Origin: Streptomyces fulvorobeus
Lineage (GTDB): Bacteria > Actinomycetota > Actinomycetes > Streptomycetales > Streptomycetaceae
Assembly (NCBI RefSeq): GCF_013167895.1
Contig: NZ_BLWC01000001.1
Span: forward strand, 2,046,001-2,110,000
Direction: 5' to 3'
Length of the DNA: 64,000 nt
Position numbers and translations under genes: made by a program. This document shows, one piece after another, positions 1 through 7,224 of this stretch. The first letter of the stretch is position 1; each line of letters starts with the position of its first letter. The notes under the pieces were generated by a model that was given only the letters and a program-made list of their open reading frames with translations, was not told the origin of the DNA and made no database searches.

Positions 1-1
1 C

Positions 2-157
2 GAAGCGGTCGCCCTCACCGCCCAGGGCGGCACTCCAGTCAAGGAGCGGACCGGGCCAGAACCTGGGCACGTCAACCCGGACGAGACACGTCCTGCCTCT
101 GCTCAACGGCTTGTCGATCGGGGGACTACCTGCCTCCCGCCGGGAGGGCAGCGGTGA
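2..157 (+). CDS. 3' end of an unidentified gene (truncated at window edge)
   Basis: An open frame enters from the left edge and stops at TGA 155-157, giving about 51 codons. The first 30 codons favour G or C at the third position, as Streptomyces coding DNA does; the last 20 do so less clearly. The peptide begins EAVALTAQGG and is rich in Pro, Glu, Thr and Arg, which looks like a disordered C-terminal tail. I do not recognise the family. It would converge on the minus-strand gene ending at 175. It could also be a chance open frame. Confidence 0.3.
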   Translation, partial: EAVALTAQGGTPVKERTGPEPGHVNPDETRPASAQRLVDRGTTCLPPGGQR

Positions 158-174
158 CAGGATTCTGTGACGGC

Positions 175-393
175 TCAGGAAGCCGAGGGCACCCGCAGCG
201 CCTCGGCGATCTGCTCGACCGCATCAGCGCGGATCATCCCGAGGTGGACGTACGCCTGCCCGCTGTGCGTCACGACGGGCCGGACGCTGCTCCACGCCGA
301 CTCGGGAACTCCGAGCGCGGCGAGTGCCGCGCGTATGGACTCCGTGGCGTCCGTCGCCTGAGCCCTGGCGTCTCTCCACGTCTGCATGTCCAT
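175..393 (-). CDS. Hypothetical 72-aa protein, last gene of the Scr1/DUF6879 operon
   Basis: A short protein of 72 residues, predicted mostly helical, with no signal peptide or membrane segment. It carries the segment VVTHSGQAYVHLG near its middle, which suggests one small folded domain. Its ATG at 391-393 overlaps the TGA of the upstream gene in an ATGA arrangement, so it is probably translationally coupled to it. A second in-frame ATG two codons on (385-387) is an alternative start. I do not recognise a named family. Its position after a regulator/DUF6879 pair suggests it belongs to that accessory module. Confidence 0.6.
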   Translation of the reverse strand: MDMQTWRDARAQATDATESIRAALAALGVPESAWSSVRPVVTHSGQAYVHLGMIRADAVEQIAEALRVPSAS

Positions 394-686
394 CAGTGGC
401 CGGTCCCGTGCATCCGAAGCAGGATGTTGCAGTCAGCGACCGTGGTGCTGTCGTGCTCCATACCCGCTGCCTTTCGGAGCTGGCCGAGCCGCGCGCATTC
501 GGGGCAGCCAGGTACCGGACGGGGCGCAGGGCGCTCCTCCCTGATCGGCAGTTCTACCGGCGCTTCCTGCCACCGCGTGGGTTCCGTCGTCGTCACCGTC
601 GCGCCCTCCCTGTCGCTTCCGAGGTCGATGAACAGACCGTAGGGAGCGGGGGCGTAAGGGGTCCACGCTGTTGCACGCGGTTGCAC
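393..686 (-). CDS. Hypothetical 97-aa protein with CxxC and C-terminal His motif
   Basis: A 97-residue protein whose N-terminal half is Pro/Glu-rich and probably disordered. The C-terminal half holds a CPEC motif near residue 62, a further Cys (DCN) near 86, and a His-containing end (RMHGTGH), a pattern that could bind a metal. Small proteins ending in a Cys-pair plus LLRxH tail are common beside XRE/DUF regulators in Streptomyces; that comparison is from memory. It starts with GTG at 684-686, four bases after the stop of the XRE regulator, and overlaps the next gene by ATGA. It is therefore the third gene of a tight operon. Its function is unknown. Confidence 0.6.
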   Translation of the reverse strand: MQPRATAWTPYAPAPYGLFIDLGSDREGATVTTTEPTRWQEAPVELPIREERPAPRPVPGCPECARLGQLRKAAGMEHDSTTVADCNILLRMHGTGH

Positions 687-690
687 GGAT

Positions 691-1539
691 TCACCCGAGG
701 GCAGCGAGAGCCTTCGTGATCAGGGCGCGTGCTTCGGCTCCGCGCACAGCGGACCGGGACAGCTCGGAGAAGGCCCGGAGGTACGTACGGATCTCGCCGG
801 GCGTGGTCAGGTTGATCTCTGCGGTGAGGGTCTCCACCGCCACCTGTTGATCGTCGAAGGCGTAGAAGGCTTCGAGCGGCCAGACGGTACGGCGGGCCCG
901 TGCGGGGATGATGCCGAGGGATACGTTCGGCTGTCCCATCACCGTAAGCACGTGTTCCAGTTGGGCCGCCATCGCGGCATCGTCACTCACCCGGTAGTAG
1001 AGAACCGCCTCTTCGAGCACCAGGGCGAACCGATGGTCACCTTCCCGGATCACGCGAGACCGTTGGGTCCGAGCCTTAACGGCTTCAGCCACATCGTCCG
1101 GGGTTCCCTGGAAGGCTGTGATGGAGCGTAGAAGCCCCGTCGCGTAGCCGGGGGTCTGAAGCATCCCCGGCATGACGTTCGAGGCGTACACGCGGAAGGA
1201 GCGGGTTCGCTGGTACAGCGGGACAGTCTGCTCATGGACTCGCCGCATCCCGTCGCGGTGGATCTGCCTCCACTCGACGTACATCAACTCCGCGTTGCGG
1301 GACGAAGCGATCAGATCAGCCGCGTGATCGTCCGCCTCGCATGCAGCACACCAGGCACGGATGTCAGCGTCCGAAGGTAGCGTCTTGCCCCGCGCGATCC
1401 GGGATGACTTGGACTTGTGCCAGCCGCACCGAGCGGCCAGCTCATGCCCTGACAGGCCAGCGTCTTGCATGAGGCCCTGCAAGCGCGCAGCCACAGCGGC
1501 TCGTGCCGCTTGGGCGCTGGAAAGTGGGGAGGAAGGCAT
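691..1539 (-). CDS. Scr1-type XRE regulator (HTH plus DUF5753)
   Basis: A 282-residue DNA-binding regulator. Residues about 15-70 form an XRE helix-turn-helix (GLSGHELAARCGWHKSKSSRI). The rest matches the DUF5753/Scr1 domain found in many actinobacterial regulators, including the segments VMPGMLQTPGYA and LEEAVLYYRV. Family members usually pair with a small partner gene (DUF397 or DUF6879) and are described as antitoxin-like regulators. Here the partner is the DUF6879 gene immediately upstream, with only 18 bases between them. That gap is almost filled by a perfect 12-bp palindrome. The ATG at 1537-1539 has no strong ribosome-binding site, so translation may be coupled to the upstream gene. 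The signal sensed is unknown. Confidence 0.9.
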   Translation of the reverse strand: MPSSPLSSAQAARAAVAARLQGLMQDAGLSGHELAARCGWHKSKSSRIARGKTLPSDADIRAWCAACEADDHAADLIASSRNAELMYVEWRQIHRDGMRRVHEQTVPLYQRTRSFRVYASNVMPGMLQTPGYATGLLRSITAFQGTPDDVAEAVKARTQRSRVIREGDHRFALVLEEAVLYYRVSDDAAMAAQLEHVLTVMGQPNVSLGIIPARARRTVWPLEAFYAFDDQQVAVETLTAEINLTTPGEIRTYLRAFSELSRSAVRGAEARALITKALAALG

Positions 1540-1542
1540 GAG

Positions 1543-1554
1543 CTGACCGGTCAG
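1543..1554. promoter_or_regulatory. 12-bp perfect palindrome between DUF6879 and XRE genes
   Basis: CTGACCGGTCAG is a perfect 12-bp palindrome occupying most of the 18 bases between the DUF6879 stop (1558) and the XRE start (1539). It could be an operator for the regulator or an mRNA hairpin over the XRE translation start. Which of these, if either, cannot be told from sequence. Confidence 0.4.
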
Positions 1555-1557
1555 GAA

Positions 1558-2073
1558 TCAGACGGCGTTCTCGTGCAGGATGGCTCGCTCCCACACCGCT
1601 TCGAACGCCGACGCGCACAGCTCAACTGCGGCAGGGTCTTCCGTCTGGTCCGTGTGGACCCACCGGCCGACGCCGTCGAATAGGTTGAACTGGACAAGGC
1701 GGCCGTCGAACAACAAGAAATCGTTGCCCGGCAGGGCGAGGTCCGAGGCGTTGCGACGGGGCAGCCAACGGATCTGCTCTCCGGCAGCCACGTTCGTGAA
1801 GGTGCCCGAGTGCTCGAAGGCGATGTAATCGCTGACGGGCTCCGAGACGATGCGGGCACGTCGGCTGACCACACCCTTGGCCGTGACCTCCTGAACGAGG
1901 TCGAGCCAGGGACGCCACCACGAAGCTCGGTCCTCGGGGTCGAGCCGGCGCCCTTGCTTCCATGCGGCGAAGCCTTCGCTCTCGACGCCGTACGTGTCGC
2001 GCATCTCAAGATGCACGGCTGACTCCTGCACCGACCTGGTGAGCTCAGAGAAGTCAGTCAGACTCTGCGACAC
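1558..2073 (-). CDS. DUF6879 family protein (partner of Scr1-type regulator)
   Basis: A 171-residue cytosolic protein of the DUF6879 family, recognisable by WWRPWLDLVQ near residue 54, the RARIVSEPVSDYI segment, and the RWLPRR...FLLFDGRLV block. Family members are typically encoded beside Scr1/XRE regulators in actinobacteria and may form a regulatory or toxin-antitoxin-like pair with them; the biochemical role is not established. The GTG at 2071-2073 is supported by a GGGAGG ribosome-binding site about ten bases upstream. It is the first gene of a four-gene minus-strand operon. Palindromic sequences at 2091-2106 and 2231-2241 lie in its upstream region and may control it. Confidence 0.85.
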   Translation of the reverse strand: MSQSLTDFSELTRSVQESAVHLEMRDTYGVESEGFAAWKQGRRLDPEDRASWWRPWLDLVQEVTAKGVVSRRARIVSEPVSDYIAFEHSGTFTNVAAGEQIRWLPRRNASDLALPGNDFLLFDGRLVQFNLFDGVGRWVHTDQTEDPAAVELCASAFEAVWERAILHENAV

Positions 2074-2090
2074 GGAGCGCCTCCCTGGGA

Positions 2091-2241
2091 AGCGGGATCA
2101 CCCGCTTCGGAACCCTGACCACCGACTCGTGCCCGGGGATCGGCACATCTCGCGAGCTCTCGCCCGTGGGCTACTCGTCTGCCGTCCACCCCTGGATCAC
2201 AAGATCCTTCAATTCCCGGTCCACCCACACAGCGGGTGATC
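2091..2241. promoter_or_regulatory. Operator-like dyad and distant inverted repeat upstream of DUF6879 operon
   Basis: AGCGGG-ATCA-CCCGCT at 2091-2106 is a perfect 6+6 dyad just upstream of the DUF6879 ribosome-binding site. The 11-base half GATCACCCGCT (2096-2106) recurs as its reverse complement at 2231-2241. This gives a pair of related sites 124 bases apart, a layout expected for an autoregulated operon with cooperative or looped binding. The rest of the 377-base gap between 2074 and 2450 holds no gene I can support, only this repeat and the terminator at 2411-2440. Confidence 0.45.
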
Positions 2242-2410
2242 CGTGATCTCCGGACTAGGGATCTTTACCGACGAACCGTAAGGCCGTGGTGCCCCTCCCT
2301 GTCGAGCACGTTGCGCCTGGTTGCACGACCTTCACTCTGTCGGAACCTGCGGGGCAAGGGGGCTTGATCACCCCGATCCGACCCGATGCAGTCCATGGGT
2401 GCCACGCAGA

Positions 2411-2440
2411 AGGCGCCCGGACCCTACGGTCCGGGCGCCT
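2411..2440 (-). terminator. Terminator of the radical SAM gene
   Basis: A perfect 13-bp stem (AGGCGCCCGGACC, 2411-2423, with 2428-2440) and a four-base loop lie 11 bases beyond the stop of the radical SAM gene. There is no clear U-tract, as is common in Streptomyces. Confidence 0.8.
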
Positions 2441-2450
2441 CTCGGTGCGG

Positions 2451-4376
2451 CTACTTCACCACCGTGAGCGGCAGCAGCGTCCTGCCGGTCGGGCCGATCT
2501 GGATGCTCGTGTCCATCTGCGGGCAGACGCCGCAGTCGAAGCACGGCGTCCAGCGGCAGTCCTCGACCTCGGTCTCGTCGAGCGAGTCCTGCCAGTCCTC
2601 CCAGAGCCAGTCCTTGTCGAGGCCGGAGTCCAGGTGGTCCCAGGGCAGGACCTCCTCGTACGTCCGCTCCCGGGTGGTGTACCAGTCGACGTCCACACCG
2701 AGGTCGGGCAGTGTCTTCTCGGCGCTGCTCATCCACAGGTCGTAGCTGAAGTGCTCGCGCCAGCCGTCGAAACGGCCGCCCGCCTCGTACACCGCGCGGA
2801 TGACGGAGCCGACCCGGCGGTCGCCCCGGGAGAGCAGGCCCTCGACGATGCCCGGCTTGCCGTCGTGGTAGCGGAAGCCGATCGAGCGGCCGTACTTCTT
2901 GTCGTCGCGGATCTTGTCCCGGAGCTTCTTGAGCCGGGCGTCGGTCTCCTCCGCGCTGAGCTGCGGGGCCCACTGGAACGGGGTGTGCGGCTTGGGGACG
3001 AAGCCGCCGATGGAGACGGTGCAGCGGATGTCGTTCTGGCCGGACACCTCGCGGCCCTTGGCGATCACCTTGACCGCCATGTCGCCGATCTGGAGGACGT
3101 CCTCGTCGGTCTCGGTGGGCAGACCGCACATGAAGTACAGCTTCACCTGGCGCCAGCCGTTGCCGTACGCGGTGGAGACCGTACGGATCAGGTCCTCCTC
3201 CGAGACCATCTTGTTGATGACCTTGCGCAGGCGCTCGGAGCCGCCCTCGGGGGCGAACGTGAGACCGGAGCGGCGGCCGTTGCGGGTCAGCTCGTTGGCG
3301 AGGTCCACGTTGAACGCGTCGACGCGGGTCGAGGGCAGCGAGAGCCCGATCTTGTCCTCGGTGTACCGGTCGGCGAGGCCCTTGGCGATCTCACCGATCT
3401 CCGAGTGGTCCGCGGAGGAGAGCGAGAGCAGGCCGACCTCTTCGAAGCCGGTCGCCTTGAGGCCCTTCTCGACCATCTCGCCGATGCCGGTGATGCTTCG
3501 CTCCCGCACGGGGCGCGTGATCATGCCGGCCTGGCAGAAACGGCAGCCGCGGGTGCAGCCGCGGAAGATCTCGACGGACATCCGCTCGTGGACGGTCTCG
3601 GCGAGGGGCACGAGGGGCTGCTTGGGGTAGGGCCACTCGTCGAGGTCCATCACGGTGTGCTTGGACACCCGCCACGGCACGCCCGACCTGTTGGGCACGA
3701 CGCGGCCGATGCGGCCGTCCGGGAGGTACTCGACGTCGTAGAAGCGGGGCACGTACACCCCGCCGGTCTTCGAGAGGCGGAAGAGCACCTCGTCGCGGCC
3801 GCCGGGGCGGCCTTCGGCCTTCCACGCGCGGACGATCTCGGTGATCTCCAGGACCGCCTGCTCGCCGTCGCCGATCACCGCGCAGTCGATGAACTCCGCG
3901 ATCGGCTCGGGGTTGAAGGCCGCGTGGCCGCCCGCGAGCACGATCGGGTCCTCGACGGTGCGGTCCCTGGACTCCAGCGGGATGCCCGCGAGGTCCAGGG
4001 CGGTGAGCATGTTGGTGTAGCCGAGCTCGGTGGAGAAGCTCAGCCCGAACACGTCGAACGCGCCGACCGGCCGGTGGCTGTCCACGGTGAACTGCGGCAC
4101 CTCGTGCTCGCGCATCAGCGCTTCGAGGTCCGGCCAGACGCTGTACGTGCGCTCGGCGAGGACGCCCTGGCGCTCGTTGAGTACCTCGTACAGGATCATG
4201 ACGCCCTGGTTGGGGAGTCCGACCTCATACGCGTCCGGATACATCAGGGCCCAGCGGACGTCGCATTCGTCCCACGGCTTGACGGTGGAGTTGAGCTCAC
4301 CGCCGACGTACTGGATGGGCTTCTGCACATGCGGGAGCAGAGCTTCGAGCTGTGGGAAGACCGACTCGGCAGACAT
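2451..4376 (-). CDS. TIGR03960-type radical SAM protein with B12-binding-like N-terminus
   Basis: A 641-residue radical SAM protein. The N-terminal 200 residues resemble a B12-binding/Rossmann region. The cluster motif CTRGCRFC (CxxxCxxC) near residue 278 binds the 4Fe-4S cluster that cleaves S-adenosylmethionine. A Cys-rich tail (CFDCGVC near residue 620) follows. The arrangement and length match the TIGR03960 family, whose reaction is not known. In other actinobacteria this gene is normally followed by a TIGR03936/DUF2344 gene and then the rne-rplU-rpmA-obg block. Here it is followed by its own terminator and the accessory XRE operon, so the usual partner is missing from the expected position. 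Confidence 0.9.
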   Translation of the reverse strand: MSAESVFPQLEALLPHVQKPIQYVGGELNSTVKPWDECDVRWALMYPDAYEVGLPNQGVMILYEVLNERQGVLAERTYSVWPDLEALMREHEVPQFTVDSHRPVGAFDVFGLSFSTELGYTNMLTALDLAGIPLESRDRTVEDPIVLAGGHAAFNPEPIAEFIDCAVIGDGEQAVLEITEIVRAWKAEGRPGGRDEVLFRLSKTGGVYVPRFYDVEYLPDGRIGRVVPNRSGVPWRVSKHTVMDLDEWPYPKQPLVPLAETVHERMSVEIFRGCTRGCRFCQAGMITRPVRERSITGIGEMVEKGLKATGFEEVGLLSLSSADHSEIGEIAKGLADRYTEDKIGLSLPSTRVDAFNVDLANELTRNGRRSGLTFAPEGGSERLRKVINKMVSEEDLIRTVSTAYGNGWRQVKLYFMCGLPTETDEDVLQIGDMAVKVIAKGREVSGQNDIRCTVSIGGFVPKPHTPFQWAPQLSAEETDARLKKLRDKIRDDKKYGRSIGFRYHDGKPGIVEGLLSRGDRRVGSVIRAVYEAGGRFDGWREHFSYDLWMSSAEKTLPDLGVDVDWYTTRERTYEEVLPWDHLDSGLDKDWLWEDWQDSLDETEVEDCRWTPCFDCGVCPQMDTSIQIGPTGRTLLPLTVVK

Positions 4377-4427
4377 CTGGGGACCTTCGTGAGCTGGCAG
4401 GGATGACCATCCAGCGTACCCCGGGGC

Positions 4428-5972
4428 TCAGCCCTTCAGCGCCGAGCGGACGGCGGGCCGGGAGGCCCGGGCCCAGACGTGCGGCAGTTCCCGTTCCCTG
4501 TCGGCGGCGGCCGACTGCTCCTGTCCGTACAGCAGTCCCCAGGTGAAGGCGGTCTCCCCGGCCGCGTGCGCCTGGACCGCCAGCTCCCGCAGGGCGTCGC
4601 GGGCGACGACGCTGTCCTGGTGGTCGCCGAGGACCTTCTGCACGGCCTCGATACGTCGGGCGAACCTCCTGGCGGGCTTGCCGAGCGCCGGCCGCGCCGC
4701 CTCCCCCGCGTACCGTGCGCGCTTGGCGGCCTTGCGGGCCTCGTGCATCGCCACGTCCCGGCCCTGGCCCGGCGGCTGTTCCAGGGCGTGGGTGACCCGG
4801 GTGGCCAGGCGTCCGTAGTCCTTCAGCAGGGCGTGCGGCAGCACCTCGGCGGGCTTGCGGGCGGCGGCGGGCAGCAGGGGCGGATCGGCGAGAAGGGCGT
4901 CCAGGGAGTCCAGCAGGGCCAGGTAGCGCTCGCTGTCGAGTACGGCGGCGACGCGGCGTTCCGAGCCGGCGCTCCTGACCACCGACCAGACGCGCAGCCT
5001 GGCTTCGACGGGGCCGAGGAGCAGGGTGCGGGGCAGATCGGCGGTTCGGGCGTCGAGGCGGGCCCCCAGGACCTCCCTGTCGCGTTCGACGCCGAGTTCG
5101 GCCGCCAGCCACTTCAGTTCCGCGCCGAGGGGGTCGGTGACCTCGCGGTCGAGGATCTTCCGGTACGTCTTGAAGGCGCTGCGCAGCCGGCGGGTGGCGA
5201 CGCGCATCTGGTGCACGGAGTCGGGCAGGTCGCGGCGTACGGCGGGGTCGTAGGCGATGACGGCCTCGATCTGGGCGCGTACGTAGGCGAGGACGTGGTC
5301 GCCGGCGGTCGGGGGCCGCCGCTCGCGCTCCCTCTTCGGCCGCTTCGCCGGGCGGCCCTCCTTCCCGGGTTCGGTCTCGTTAAGAGCCCTGGCCAGCTTC
5401 GAGGCGGACGCGGCGGGCCGGACGCCGGCCTTGCGCAGCCGCTTCTCGACGGCGTCCAGGAAGGCCGGGTCGCCGTCGTCCGCGAGTTCGACCTCGATCT
5501 CGGTCCACCCGGCGGTGGCCCCGCGGCCCTTCCCGGTGAGCCGTTCGGCGAGGACCTCGTCGACGCTGACCTCGGCCAGGAAGGTGCCGTCCGCGTCGGC
5601 GAGGTGGTGGACGTCACGGGTGGTGAGCAGCCGGACGACGGGGGCCAGGCCGGCGTGCCTGACCCGGGAGCGGAGCAGCTCCGCGAGGCCGGGCGGCAGG
5701 GTGTCGGCGAGCGGGGCGCCGATCTCGTCGCGGACGCCGGGGGCGACCGGGAGTTTGAGGTGCCAGCCCTCGTCGCCTCCGCCGGTCCTGCGCCGAAGGG
5801 TGAGTGAGGAGGCGGCCAGCCGGAGGTCCGCGGTGTCGTAGTAGACCGCGTCGAGCTGGGTGACGCCGTGGTGGGTGACGGCGGAGACCCCGGCCACCCT
5901 GGTCAGGTCGGGCAGCCGGGTATCCGGAGTCGCTTCGTACTTACGCTCGATTTCGCGCTTCGAGTCCGTCAT
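4428..5972 (-). CDS. CYTH and CHAD domain protein
   Basis: A 514-residue cytosolic protein. The N-terminal CYTH domain (about residues 5-200) carries the ExExK signature EIERKYE at residues 7-13, which binds triphosphate and divalent metal. A basic linker (about 200-225) leads into a C-terminal CHAD domain (about 225-510) with the helical, His/Arg-rich repeats HQMRVATRRLRS and MHEARKAAKRARY. CYTH enzymes are triphosphatases or adenylate cyclases, and CHAD domains bind polyphosphate, so a role in inorganic polyphosphate or triphosphate metabolism is likely. The gene stands alone between the radical SAM gene and rodA, with 51 and 61 bases on each side. Confidence 0.92.
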   Translation of the reverse strand: MTDSKREIERKYEATPDTRLPDLTRVAGVSAVTHHGVTQLDAVYYDTADLRLAASSLTLRRRTGGGDEGWHLKLPVAPGVRDEIGAPLADTLPPGLAELLRSRVRHAGLAPVVRLLTTRDVHHLADADGTFLAEVSVDEVLAERLTGKGRGATAGWTEIEVELADDGDPAFLDAVEKRLRKAGVRPAASASKLARALNETEPGKEGRPAKRPKRERERRPPTAGDHVLAYVRAQIEAVIAYDPAVRRDLPDSVHQMRVATRRLRSAFKTYRKILDREVTDPLGAELKWLAAELGVERDREVLGARLDARTADLPRTLLLGPVEARLRVWSVVRSAGSERRVAAVLDSERYLALLDSLDALLADPPLLPAAARKPAEVLPHALLKDYGRLATRVTHALEQPPGQGRDVAMHEARKAAKRARYAGEAARPALGKPARRFARRIEAVQKVLGDHQDSVVARDALRELAVQAHAAGETAFTWGLLYGQEQSAAADRERELPHVWARASRPAVRSALKG

Positions 5973-6033
5973 GTAACGAATCTAGACGGGTTGCGCGCGC
6001 ACGGGCAGGGGGCGTCGGCCGATCGGCCGTGGA

Positions 6034-7224
6034 TCAGGCCGTTATGGGCCGCTGGACCCGGATCGACTGGAGCAGCCCGATCGCCACCCAGACGGCGAAC
6101 ATCGACGATCCTCCGTACGAGACGAACGGCAGGGGAAGCCCGGCGACGGGCATGATGCCGAGCGTCATCCCGATGTTCTCGAAGGACTGGAAGGCGAACC
6201 AGGCGATGATCCCGGCGGCGACGATCGTGCCGTACAGCTCGGTGGTCTCCCGGGCGATCCGGCAGGCACGCCACAGGACGACGCCGAGCAGGAAGATGAC
6301 CAGCCCGGCGCCGAGGAAGCCCAGTTCCTCGCCGGCGACGGTGAAGACGAAGTCGGTCTGCTGCTCGGGGACGAACTGGCCGGTGGTCTGCGAGCCCTTG
6401 AAGAGACCGGTGCCCGTGAGGCCGCCCGAGCCGACCGCGATGCGGGCCTGGTTGGTGTTGTAGCCGACGCCCGCCGGGTCGAGTGCGGGGTTGGCGAAGG
6501 CCGCGAACCGGGCGATCTGGTAGTCGTCGAGGAGCCCGAGCTGCCAGACCGAGACGGCGCCCACGGTGCCCGCGCCGAGCAGTCCGAAGACCCAGCGGTT
6601 GGACGCGCCCGAGGCGAGGAGCACACCGAGGACGATGACCGCCATGACCATGACCGAGCCGAGGTCCGGCATCAGCATGACGACCGCTATCGGGACGATC
6701 GCCAGGCCGAGCGACTTGGCGACGGTCCAGTGGTCGGGGTGGAGCTGGTCGCCCGCGTCGACCCGGGCGGCGAGCAGCATCGCCATGCCGAGGATGATCG
6801 TGATCTTGGTGAACTCGGAGGGCTGGAGGGAGAAGCCGCCGCCGATGATGATCCAGGCGTGGGCGCCGTTCACGGTGGCGCCGATCGGGGTGAGCACGGC
6901 CAGGACGAGAAGGACCGAGAGGCCGTACAGGACCGGGACGGCGCCGCGCAGGGTGCGGTGGCCGAGCCAGATCGTCCCGATCATCAGGGCGACGCCGATG
7001 CCGGTGTTGAGGATGTGCCGGAACAGGAAGTAGTACGGGTCGCCGTGGGTGAGCGTGTCGCGGTTGCGGGTCGCCGACCACACCAGCAGCGAGCCGATGA
7101 GGGAGAGGGCGAGCGAGGAGCTGAGCAGCGGCCAGTCGAGCCGCCGTACGACCGAGTCGCGAGCGGTGAGCCTGGCCCAGGAGGACTGTTCCGGAGCGTA
7201 CCGGGAGACGGAGAAGCCGGCCAT
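6034..7224 (-). CDS. rodA: RodA, SEDS peptidoglycan glycosyltransferase
   Basis: A 396-residue polytopic membrane protein of the FtsW/RodA/SpoVE (SEDS) family. These proteins polymerise lipid II glycan strands outside the membrane together with a class B penicillin-binding protein. About ten hydrophobic segments are visible. Family motifs include GAHAWIIIGGGFSLQPSEF near residue 130 and the C-terminal FVSYGGSSM. Its ATG overlaps the TGA of the upstream mrdA (ATGA), so the two partners are translationally coupled. It is the last gene of the mreB-mreC-mreD-mrdA-rodA cluster, which in Streptomyces acts mainly in spore-wall synthesis. Confidence 0.95.
   Translation of the reverse strand: MAGFSVSRYAPEQSSWARLTARDSVVRRLDWPLLSSSLALSLIGSLLVWSATRNRDTLTHGDPYYFLFRHILNTGIGVALMIGTIWLGHRTLRGAVPVLYGLSVLLVLAVLTPIGATVNGAHAWIIIGGGFSLQPSEFTKITIILGMAMLLAARVDAGDQLHPDHWTVAKSLGLAIVPIAVVMLMPDLGSVMVMAVIVLGVLLASGASNRWVFGLLGAGTVGAVSVWQLGLLDDYQIARFAAFANPALDPAGVGYNTNQARIAVGSGGLTGTGLFKGSQTTGQFVPEQQTDFVFTVAGEELGFLGAGLVIFLLGVVLWRACRIARETTELYGTIVAAGIIAWFAFQSFENIGMTLGIMPVAGLPLPFVSYGGSSMFAVWVAIGLLQSIRVQRPITA

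Noticed and set aside
2286..4406. 706-codon open frame on the plus strand
   Set aside because: It is antisense to the radical SAM gene; its composition (Val/Gly/Ala/His/Asp-rich) is the usual shadow of high-GC coding DNA and it has no recognisable domain.
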